From positions 1 to 19,949 of the forward strand of contig DAORKJ010000072.1 in the NCBI GenBank assembly GCA_035439505.1: a stretch of DNA of 19,949 nt, written 5' to 3'. The position numbers and the translations under genes are program-made. This document shows, piece by piece, positions 6,642-12,017 of the stretch (the first letter of the stretch is position 1; every line of letters begins with the position of its first letter). The notes beneath the pieces were generated by a model that worked only from the letters and a program-made list of their open reading frames with translations, was not told the DNA's origin and did no database searches. This DNA is from UBA7236 sp035439505. GTDB taxonomy: Bacteria > Bacteroidota > Bacteroidia > Chitinophagales > BACL12.

Positions 6642-6667
6642 AAAAAACCCGGAACATAGTCCGGGTT
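6642..6667 (-). terminator. Intrinsic terminator / attenuator hairpin
   Basis: AACCCGGA at 6646-6653 pairs perfectly with TCCGGGTT at 6660-6667 over 8 bp with a 6-base loop; on the minus strand the stem runs into TTTTTT. It resembles the hairpin at 6516-6546 (shared CCCGGA/TCCGGG core). It lies about 70 bases after the promoter on the same strand and 18 bases before the 17-codon ORF. Confidence 0.75.
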
Positions 6668-6734
6668 CAATAAAAATAGTTTATTGTTTGTCGAACTATG
6701 ACACAGTTGTATTTATGTTAATGTTACTCATTGA
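6642..6734 (-). ncRNA. Candidate ~93-nt small RNA or untranslated leader
   Basis: The interval runs from the start site predicted by the promoter at 6738-6769 to the T-run of the hairpin at 6642-6667. It contains a second weak hairpin (6676-6681 with 6694-6699, 6 bp, followed by TTTTT on the minus strand) and an 11-residue ORF at 6731-6696 (MSNINTNTTVS-like, exactly MSNINI then NTTVS). A promoter-to-terminator distance under 100 bases with no sizeable ORF is what a small RNA gene looks like, but an attenuated leader for downstream genes fits equally well. Confidence 0.4.
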
Positions 6735-6737
6735 GTG

Positions 6738-6769
6738 CAAATATAAATACTTTTCTGAAAATAGTTCAA
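6738..6769 (-). promoter_or_regulatory. Full Bacteroidota promoter (TTG-N21-TATATTTG)
   Basis: On the minus strand TTG at 6769-6767 is followed 21 bases later by TATATTTG at 6745-6738, a complete match to the Bacteroidota -33/-7 pattern. It lies just downstream of the DUF5777 stop codon and points into the hairpin-rich region. It is among the best promoters in the window. Confidence 0.6.
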
Positions 6770-6784
6770 TACTTTTTAAAAAAA

Positions 6785-7669
6785 TTATTCATAAGGGCGA
6801 CCGGCCACTTTGAATGTTCTGGTAATATTGAATCCAAAACGAATATTAAATTCAGGTTTGCCATTTACTGTTTCATAAATACTGCCTTGTGTTTTTCCGA
6901 TATAATGTTCAGGAATTAAATAAGGGGAATTAGAAAATTGGAGTTGGAAAACGTGGCCTTTGGTAATAAAATCGGCGCCTATTGATAAACAATTATCATA
7001 TCCCACAGGCAATTGGTCAGGCAGGGTATAAAAGTATTCACCTGTCAGGTCTATGTTTTTTGCTACTCTAACTTTGGTGGCAATTCCAACAGCAAAAATA
7101 TCATTCGGGTCGCTGTTTAAGTCAACTAAATTGCGGTGCACATGTGTTGGCATTAACTGCAGTGAAAAACCATCGCTAAATTTACGCGCAATTAATAGCT
7201 GATTGGCAAATCCAATTCCACCGGTAAAATAAGGGTCCAATAATTCATCGGATGTATCGGTAATTACACTGATATCACTATACAATGTCAACGTAATAGG
7301 CATGTTTTTGTCTCCGGTGCTTTGTTTTAGCAGTTTTACTTTTACAAAGCCATCATAAGTTCTGGCCAAATTACTTCTTCCTGCTCCAACTGTAAGCCAA
7401 TTGGTTATACCGTAATCTAAGCCTATACGCATATTAGCTCCGCCATTAAAACCGAAAAAGTTGTAAAGTAAACTGAAAGGGTTTTGCTCATAAATATCTC
7501 CAAAACGGTGGGAAATAATAAACTTTGCCTGCCCCTGAATACTTGTTTCTACACTTTGACCGCTTATGATGCGGGTATCGCGAAAAGTTTCAGTGGCGTA
7601 AACGGTATTTTGTGCACTTAGCAAGCCTGAAATTGCCATTAGCACGAAAAAGGTAAAAGTTCTATACAT
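6785..7669 (-). CDS. DUF5777 family outer-membrane beta-barrel protein
   Basis: About 294 residues beginning with a signal peptide (MYRTFTFFVLMAISGLLSA, cut before QNT). The mature protein is made of alternating hydrophobic/polar strands with turns rich in Gly, Asn and Asp, as in an outer-membrane barrel. Landmarks are ISHRFGDIYEQNPFSLLYNF, MRIGLDYGITNWLTVGAG, GEYFYTLPD and GADFITKGHVFQLQFSNS, which match DUF5777 proteins of Bacteroidota as I know them. The ATG at 7669 is preferred, ten bases after the stop of the cytochrome lipoprotein gene; the earlier in-frame start would remove the signal peptide. Last gene of a four-gene operon with three cytochrome lipoproteins, which suggests a role with them at the outer membrane. 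Transported or bound substrate unknown. Confidence 0.82.
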   Translation of the reverse strand: MYRTFTFFVLMAISGLLSAQNTVYATETFRDTRIISGQSVETSIQGQAKFIISHRFGDIYEQNPFSLLYNFFGFNGGANMRIGLDYGITNWLTVGAGRSNLARTYDGFVKVKLLKQSTGDKNMPITLTLYSDISVITDTSDELLDPYFTGGIGFANQLLIARKFSDGFSLQLMPTHVHRNLVDLNSDPNDIFAVGIATKVRVAKNIDLTGEYFYTLPDQLPVGYDNCLSIGADFITKGHVFQLQFSNSPYLIPEHYIGKTQGSIYETVNGKPEFNIRFGFNITRTFKVAGRPYE

Positions 7670-7679
7670 GAAATATATT

Positions 7680-8075
7680 TTAATTGTTGAGTGCACCTGC
7701 ATTAATCCACGCTCTGATTTTGGCAATTTTACAATCGCTTAATTGATCTGAGCCCTGTGGCATTTCTACATACCCGGAAACCCAGGCAACTGTATTATAA
7801 AATGAACTAGCATTGGCATCACCTGCAACTACATAATCCATCAAAAAATCATATCCTTCCAAAATCTGGCTGCCGCCTAAAACTCCGGCATTTGCTTCAC
7901 TGTGACATTCTAAACAACTAGTTTCTAAAATTGGTAATATAGTTGTGGCGTAAGTTACATCAACTGTATCACAAGCAGTGGTTCCAAATAATTCCTCTTT
8001 ACTATCATAATAACAGGAATTGAAAAAAAAGGCAATACATAACATGCCTGCAGCTATTAAGGGTGTCTTTTTCAT
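7680..8075 (-). CDS. Monoheme cytochrome-c lipoprotein (single-domain paralog)
   Basis: A 131-residue lipoprotein with the lipobox Cys at 21 (FFNSC) and one heme-attachment motif CLECH at 54-58, preceded by the helix TTILPILETS. A methionine in VEMPQ (about 105) is in the position expected of the sixth heme ligand. The C-terminus, CKIAKIRAWINAGALNN, is nearly the same as those of the two upstream genes (CKIDEIRIWIENG, CLIDQIRIWVDAG). It corresponds only to the second cytochrome domain of those paralogs, so it probably arose by duplication with loss of the first domain. The ATG at 8075 is one base after the stop of the upstream gene; the longer in-frame extension lacks a signal peptide. Likely faces the periplasm or cell surface. 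Confidence 0.85.
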   Translation of the reverse strand: MKKTPLIAAGMLCIAFFFNSCYYDSKEELFGTTACDTVDVTYATTILPILETSCLECHSEANAGVLGGSQILEGYDFLMDYVVAGDANASSFYNTVAWVSGYVEMPQGSDQLSDCKIAKIRAWINAGALNN

Positions 8076-8076
8076 T

Positions 8077-8772
8077 TTAATTGTTAAGGTATCCATTTTC
8101 AATCCAAATGCGAATTTCATCTATTTTGCAATCAGGTAGTGGATTACCATTATATGGCATTCCAACATAACCTGCTTCAAACATTATTGTTCCTAAAAAA
8201 CTTCCATCTGCAGCAATATCCGCAACTCCGCTGTACGAAGATAAATCAATTCCTGAAGATGTTGTAGTTGAGTTGTGACAGCCAAGGCAATAAGTGTCTA
8301 CAATTTTAACAATTTTGCCGCTATAAGTTACTGCTGTAGTATCGCAGTCTCCTCCTTCACATGCATTATTTCTTGCCCCCTGATTAATCCATTTTTCTAA
8401 AAGTGCAATTTGTGCATTACTTAAAGGTTCGTTTGGAGAAGGTGGCATAAAATCTTCACCACCATCTGTAACCGCTTCTATTAGTTTGCTGTCATTAGCA
8501 TCAAATGCTTTAACATAACCGCTATTCATTACATCCTCATAACTCCCAAGTGGTGCTTTTTCATCAACACGACCAATGCCGTCATGACAACCACTCATCG
8601 CACAATTGGAAATCAATAATGGCAGAATATCATTCTGAAAATATACGGTATCCGGATCGCAATCTACGGTTACAGTTGGGTTTGTTAAATCAATGAGTGT
8701 ATTGTGTTTACATCCGGCAACTATACTTGCAATGCTTAACGCTACAATTCCGACAAATTTTGCTGTTTTCAT
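8077..8772 (-). CDS. Diheme cytochrome-c lipoprotein
   Basis: A 231-residue lipoprotein; lipobox VAGC with Cys21. Two cytochrome-c-like domains follow. The first has NCAMSGCHD, a CX4CH heme motif (C57, C62, H63), and a likely axial Met in FMPPSP (about 109). The second has CLGCH at 162-166 and Met205 in VGMPY. An acidic linker with Cys138 and Cys143 joins the domains. CX4CH instead of CX2CH is recurrent in this type of Bacteroidota/planctomycete-like cytochrome domain. It is close to the gene at 8861 throughout (shared CDPDTVYFxNDI, ISNCAxSGCHD, WxxQGAxxN), so it is a tandem duplicate. It sits 88 bases downstream of that gene and one base upstream of the monoheme paralog. Electron donor and acceptor unknown. 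Confidence 0.87.
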   Translation of the reverse strand: MKTAKFVGIVALSIASIVAGCKHNTLIDLTNPTVTVDCDPDTVYFQNDILPLLISNCAMSGCHDGIGRVDEKAPLGSYEDVMNSGYVKAFDANDSKLIEAVTDGGEDFMPPSPNEPLSNAQIALLEKWINQGARNNACEGGDCDTTAVTYSGKIVKIVDTYCLGCHNSTTTSSGIDLSSYSGVADIAADGSFLGTIMFEAGYVGMPYNGNPLPDCKIDEIRIWIENGYLNN

Positions 8773-8860
8773 TTCTTTTAATTTACTTCTTCTCTAATAG
8801 TAACAACATGCAATTGTCCTTAATCGTGCCTGTATATTTGAAAATTAAAGGTGACTTTTA

Positions 8861-9610
8861 TCAGTCTTCAGGATAACCTGCATCTACCCAAATGCGTATC
8901 TGGTCAATTAAACATTGTGGCAACATAGATCCCGGAGGCATAGCAACAAATCCTACATCGCCGTTTAATGCGCCCATCAATCGACCATCTGAGGCAACAT
9001 CAACTATACCATCATTTGAGCCGGTTCCTAAATAAGCAGTTAACGAAATTCCACCTGAAGGAGAACTGGCATCGTGACAGCCCGTGCAATAGGCATTCAT
9101 AATTGGTAGAATTGTTCCACTAAAGGTTACTGCACTAGTATCGCAATCGGTGCAACTATTGTCTAATGCACCCTGTTCCTGCCAAAGTATTATTAAGGCG
9201 ATTTCTTCATCAGTTAAAGAAGCCATTGGCGGAGGTGGCATTAAATCATCACCTGTTTCGGTCACCACATCATAAAATTCGCTGTCGTAAGGGTCGCTTG
9301 GTTTCATAATATGACTTGAAATCACCTTGGCATAGGTTGATAAATTGATGCCTTCTTCATGAGTTTCGGCATCGTGACAACCACTTATTGCACAATTGGA
9401 AATAAGTATCGGATAGATATCATTTTCGAAATAAACGGTATCCGGGTCGCAATTAGAAGTGATTAATGTTGTATCGCCACCGCCCGTTGTGTCTATCGGT
9501 TCGATAGGATCTTCAATCAAAATATCTAAAGGACTGTGTTTACAAGATTGGATAGATGCTGCACCTGCAATTGCCAGGACAAACAAGAAAAATAAGAATC
9601 TACGCTGCAT
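8861..9610 (-). CDS. Diheme cytochrome-c lipoprotein (first gene of operon)
   Basis: A 249-residue lipoprotein with a hydrophobic signal segment and Cys23 (SIQSC; Gln at -2 is unusual but tolerated). A Thr/Gly/Asp-rich linker (33-52) follows. Domain 1 has SNCAISGCHD, CX4CH (C73, C78, H79), and MPPPP at 124 as likely axial Met. Domain 2 has CTGCH at 175-179 and Met224 in VAMPPGS. A CTDC pair (153-156) lies between the domains. Both domains resemble the small cytochrome domains with an MPP motif found in Bacteroidota and Planctomycetes. A TACCTTTG -7 box 19 bases upstream marks it as the operon's first gene. Function: envelope electron transfer by inference only. Confidence 0.87.
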   Translation of the reverse strand: MQRRFLFFLFVLAIAGAASIQSCKHSPLDILIEDPIEPIDTTGGGDTTLITSNCDPDTVYFENDIYPILISNCAISGCHDAETHEEGINLSTYAKVISSHIMKPSDPYDSEFYDVVTETGDDLMPPPPMASLTDEEIALIILWQEQGALDNSCTDCDTSAVTFSGTILPIMNAYCTGCHDASSPSGGISLTAYLGTGSNDGIVDVASDGRLMGALNGDVGFVAMPPGSMLPQCLIDQIRIWVDAGYPED

Positions 9611-9628
9611 ATATATTTTTAACTAATA

Positions 9629-9636
9629 CAAAGGTA
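9629..9636 (-). promoter_or_regulatory. -7 promoter box for the cytochrome operon (TACCTTTG)
   Basis: On the minus strand TACCTTTG fully matches TAnnTTTG and lies 18 bases before the ATG at 9610. No TTG is seen at the -33 spacing. Confidence 0.5.
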
Positions 9637-9791
9637 ATGTGTGTATGCAGACATATAAGGGACATTTTTTCATCATTTCCGCTAAAAACGATGTTATTCA
9701 AACGGCAGTTTCAGTTTAAAAATTGTTTTTAACAGCCAAATAGTTGAATTTTATGGCACGATATTTTATTTTAGAGCATCAAAACAACAAT

Positions 9792-10487
9792 ATGAAGAAA
9801 ATACACTATTTGTTTCTACTCCCTTTTGCCGCTTCTACTTTTTTTATTTCATGTGAAGATATTAACCTCGACGATTTATTGACTGATGGTGATGTAGCTG
9901 CTGCTTTAAGAGAGGCACTCACTATTGGAACCGATACTGCAGTTACCAAAGGTTCCGCAATTGATGGCTATTTTGCTAATCCTGATATTAAAATATTATT
10001 CCCTGAAGAAGCTGCTGTTGTTGAATCGGTAGTTGGCCTTATTCCCGGAGGTGATATACTTATTGATGAATTTGTGCAATCAGTAAACCGCGCTGCTGAA
10101 GATGCAGCAGACGAAGCAACCCCTATAATTAAAGATGCAATTGTCAATATTACTTTTGATGATGCCATGACTATTTTAAATGGTTCAGATACAGCGGCAA
10201 CTAATTATCTCCGACTAAAAACATTTTCCGATTTATATACAGCCTTTAAACCTGATATACAAAACTCATTGGAAGGGGTTGGCGCACAACAGGCATGGGA
10301 AGAAATTATTGATTTATATAATACCATTCCTTTTGTTGAAGATGTAAACACCGACCTGGCTGATTATTCAACGAATAAAGGACTGGATGGTTTATTTATC
10401 CTATTAGGTCAGGAAGAAGGAAAAATCAGAACTGATGTCGAACATCAGGTAACAAGTTTGTTACAAGAAGTGTTTGGCGGAAATTAA
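9792..10487 (+). CDS. DUF4197 lipoprotein
   Basis: A 231-residue predicted lipoprotein. The signal peptide MKKIHYLFLLPFAASTFFIS is followed by Cys21. The mature protein is alpha-helical and matches DUF4197: AALREALTIGTDTAV, DGYFANPDIKILFPEE, then VNRAAEDAADEATPIIKDAI, FDDAMTILNGSDTAATNYLR, and a C-terminal GLDGLFILLGQEEGKIR. These blocks occur in the family order and the length is normal. Function is not established. I chose the ATG at 9792 because it gives a clean lipoprotein signal; earlier in-frame starts (TTG 9744, ATG 9753) would add a polar extension. It is divergent from the cytochrome operon and is followed by two strong hairpins, so it is a single-gene unit. Confidence 0.85.
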   Translation: MKKIHYLFLLPFAASTFFISCEDINLDDLLTDGDVAAALREALTIGTDTAVTKGSAIDGYFANPDIKILFPEEAAVVESVVGLIPGGDILIDEFVQSVNRAAEDAADEATPIIKDAIVNITFDDAMTILNGSDTAATNYLRLKTFSDLYTAFKPDIQNSLEGVGAQQAWEEIIDLYNTIPFVEDVNTDLADYSTNKGLDGLFILLGQEEGKIRTDVEHQVTSLLQEVFGGN

Positions 10488-10537
10488 TAGGATGCTGTTA
10501 ATGGCGGCATTCTGCTGTTAATTGTATGCATCATCGT

Positions 10538-10584
10538 TTTGAAGCTTTGAAATCACTTGTTAATCGTGTTTTCAAAGCTTCAAA
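10538..10584. promoter_or_regulatory. Long perfect hairpin, unknown role
   Basis: TTTGAAGCTTTGAAA at 10538-10552 pairs perfectly over 15 bp with 10570-10584; the 17-base loop can extend the stem by CAC/GTG. No T-run follows on either strand, so it is not a standard terminator. It lies between the DUF4197 gene and the terminator hairpin preceding the transporter gene. Confidence 0.6.
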
Positions 10585-10602
10585 CAAATTGTAAATACTG
10601 TA

Positions 10603-10635
10603 AAAACTGCACAAATTGTTGCAGTTTTGTTTTTT
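10603..10635 (+). terminator. Intrinsic terminator / possible attenuator before the transporter gene
   Basis: AAAACTGCA at 10603-10611 pairs with TGCAGTTTT at 10620-10628 (9 bp, 8-base loop), followed by GTTTTTT. It can end the DUF4197 transcript. Its T-run finishes only nine bases before the ATG at 10645 of the transporter, leaving little room for a separate promoter, so it could instead act as an attenuator. Confidence 0.65.
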
Positions 10636-10644
10636 ATACTACTG

Positions 10645-11331
10645 ATGAACCTGAGCAATTGTTTACATGATTCTGTGTTATTCATGACCATACCGGAAAT
10701 AATTGCCGTTACTACCGGAATTTTAAGTGTATGGTTTGCGAAAAAAGAAAATATACTCGTTTACCCTATAGGCATCATAAGTGTGTTATTATACGTTTAC
10801 ATCTGCCTGGAAGTGAAACTGTATGCTGATGCAGCAATTAATGCTTATTATTTTGTTGTGAGTATGTATGGCTGGTATTATTGGAAAAATGGCAAAACAA
10901 CGAAGTTATCAAAAAACAAAACTGAACAAAACCAATTTGACCAGGTGTTTGCCAATGATCAAAATATAACTTTTTCCGGAAAAAAGGCTGTTATAACCTG
11001 GAATAAAAAAGAGGAAAATTTATACTATGTTTTGGGAACAATATTTTTAGCAGCATTTTTAGGATATATGCTGAATGAATTTACCGATTCTACTGTTCCT
11101 TATTGGGATGGAGGAACCACAGCCATTTTTTGTGTGGCGATGATTTTAATGGCACTGAAAAAAATTGAAAACTGGATATATTGGATTATTGGCGATGTAA
11201 TTTGTATCCCATTATTTTTTTCAAAAGGGTTATGTTTAAGTTCGTTTCAGTACCTTATATTTACAGGAATAGCCATTGCAGGTTTAATGGTTTGGATGAA
11301 AAAATATAACGACTTAAAAACTACTTCATGA
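10645..11331 (+). CDS. pnuT: PnuC-family vitamin transporter (probable PnuT, thiamine)
   Basis: An integral inner-membrane protein of about 228 residues with the PnuC/SemiSWEET-like fold. The pattern PEIIAVTTGILSVWFAKKE, then LVYPIGIISVLLYVYICLE and MYGWYYWKNG, followed by an insert and a second set of helices ending INWIYWIIGDVICIPLFFSKG-like, is typical (each block read in the translation). PnuC takes up nicotinamide riboside, PnuT thiamine, PnuX riboflavin. Substrate cannot be decided from motifs here. Thiamine is favoured because the TPP riboswitch and TonB receptor follow; nicotinamide riboside remains possible because the coupled kinase resembles NadR. ATG 10645 is preferred over ATG 10684; a TTG at 10627 lies inside the terminator. 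Its stop overlaps the kinase start (ATGA, 11328-11331). Confidence 0.8.
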   Translation: MNLSNCLHDSVLFMTIPEIIAVTTGILSVWFAKKENILVYPIGIISVLLYVYICLEVKLYADAAINAYYFVVSMYGWYYWKNGKTTKLSKNKTEQNQFDQVFANDQNITFSGKKAVITWNKKEENLYYVLGTIFLAAFLGYMLNEFTDSTVPYWDGGTTAIFCVAMILMALKKIENWIYWIIGDVICIPLFFSKGLCLSSFQYLIFTGIAIAGLMVWMKKYNDLKTTS

Positions 11332-11852
11332 TACATAAAATTGTGTTTACCGGCCCCGAATCATGCGGTAAGTCTACATTGGTAGAATTATTGGCACAAA
11401 AACTACAATTGCCTTTTGTCCCTGAAATGGCAAGGCCTTATATCAACAACCTCAATAGGAAATATACATACGATGACCTGCTTAGTATTGCCATGTTGCA
11501 AATGAGCGAGGAAGAACGTATAAAATCTATGCACCCTCCATTACTGATTTGTGATACAGATTTGCTCACGATTAAAATTTGGTGCGACGATAAATATCAA
11601 CGCTGCGAGCATTGGCTGAATCATGCGTGGGTGGACAGAACACCGGGTATGTATTTTTTGTGTGCTCCTGATTTTCCTTGGCAACCAGACCCGCAACGTG
11701 AGGACCCGAACAGACGAGATGCTCTTTATCAAGTGTATAAAGACCATATGGTGAAATATAAATTGCGTTTCATCGAATTAAAAGGCACTGTGGAACAGCG
11801 TTTGGCCACTGTAATGAAACATCTTGAAGGCGATAGTCAACAATTATATTAA
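11328..11852 (+). CDS. NadR-like P-loop kinase (AAA_28), possible vitamin kinase
   Basis: A 174-residue cytosolic P-loop protein like the C-terminal ribosylnicotinamide kinase domain of NadR. Walker A is GPESCGKST (9-17, Lys15); a Walker-B/substrate acid motif ICDTDLLTIKIW sits at 74-85; the lid segment PDFPWQPDPQREDPNRR at 114-130 carries the Arg residues expected to contact phosphates. The nucleotidylyltransferase and HTH domains of full NadR are absent. It overlaps the transporter gene by four bases, so translation is coupled. PnuC-type carriers work by facilitated diffusion and rely on phosphorylation inside the cell for trapping, and this protein is the natural candidate. Whether it phosphorylates thiamine or nicotinamide riboside is undetermined. 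Confidence 0.8.
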   Translation: MIHKIVFTGPESCGKSTLVELLAQKLQLPFVPEMARPYINNLNRKYTYDDLLSIAMLQMSEEERIKSMHPPLLICDTDLLTIKIWCDDKYQRCEHWLNHAWVDRTPGMYFLCAPDFPWQPDPQREDPNRRDALYQVYKDHMVKYKLRFIELKGTVEQRLATVMKHLEGDSQQLY

Positions 11853-11862
11853 AATCTTGTTG

Positions 11863-11870
11863 TAACTTTG
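11863..11870 (+). promoter_or_regulatory. -7 promoter box immediately before the TPP riboswitch (TAACTTTG)
   Basis: TAACTTTG fully matches TAnnTTTG. It begins ten bases after the kinase stop codon and ends five bases before the first riboswitch base, so transcription would start right at the aptamer. This makes the receptor an independent transcription unit. The -33 TTG is not clear. Confidence 0.6.
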
Positions 11871-11875
11871 TAACA

Positions 11876-11960
11876 TCTCATGGGGTGTTGTTTGTTCGCA
11901 AACGACTGAGATTAAACCCATCGAACCTGGCCGGGTAATTCCGGGTAGGGATTGAGGAAA
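11876..11960 (+). ncRNA. TPP riboswitch aptamer (THI box)
   Basis: This RNA binds thiamine pyrophosphate. All conserved parts are present: P1 (TCTCA at 11876-11880 with TGAGG at 11953-11957), the GGGGTG entry, a short P3 stem with a TTCG loop, CTGAGA at 11906-11911 (the pyrimidine sensor helix), ACCC, GAACCTG at 11923-11929 and the P4/P5 helix around CCGGGTAATTCCGGG, ending GGGATTGAGGAAA. It precedes the TonB receptor gene and should lower its expression when TPP is abundant. THI-box control of TonB receptors is known in Bacteroidota. Confidence 0.95.
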
Positions 11961-11975
11961 ATTTTTTTTCTGCCG

Positions 11976-12016
11976 GCAAAGGCTCCATTTGCAGGTTTCA
12001 AACTGTAAACCTTTGC
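11976..12016 (+). promoter_or_regulatory. Probable riboswitch expression platform at the start codon
   Basis: GCAAAGG (11976-11982) can pair with CCTTTGC (12010-12016), which ends one base before the ATG at 12018. GGTTT (11994-11998) can instead pair with AAACC (12007-12011), so the two helices compete. No T-run follows either, and the position over the initiation region suggests control of translation rather than transcription. This is inference from base pairing only. Confidence 0.4.
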
Positions 12017-12017
12017 T

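Noticed and set aside
6619..6919. Plus-strand open frames over the promoter and DUF5777 end
   Set aside because: They have no recognisable domains, overlap hairpins and run antisense to supported features.
9744..9791. N-terminal extension of the DUF4197 protein from TTG 9744 or ATG 9753
   Set aside because: It would bury the lipoprotein signal peptide that begins at 9792.
10627..10644. TTG start for the transporter
   Set aside because: It lies inside the terminator stem and T-run; ATG 10645 or 10684 fits the family N-terminus better.
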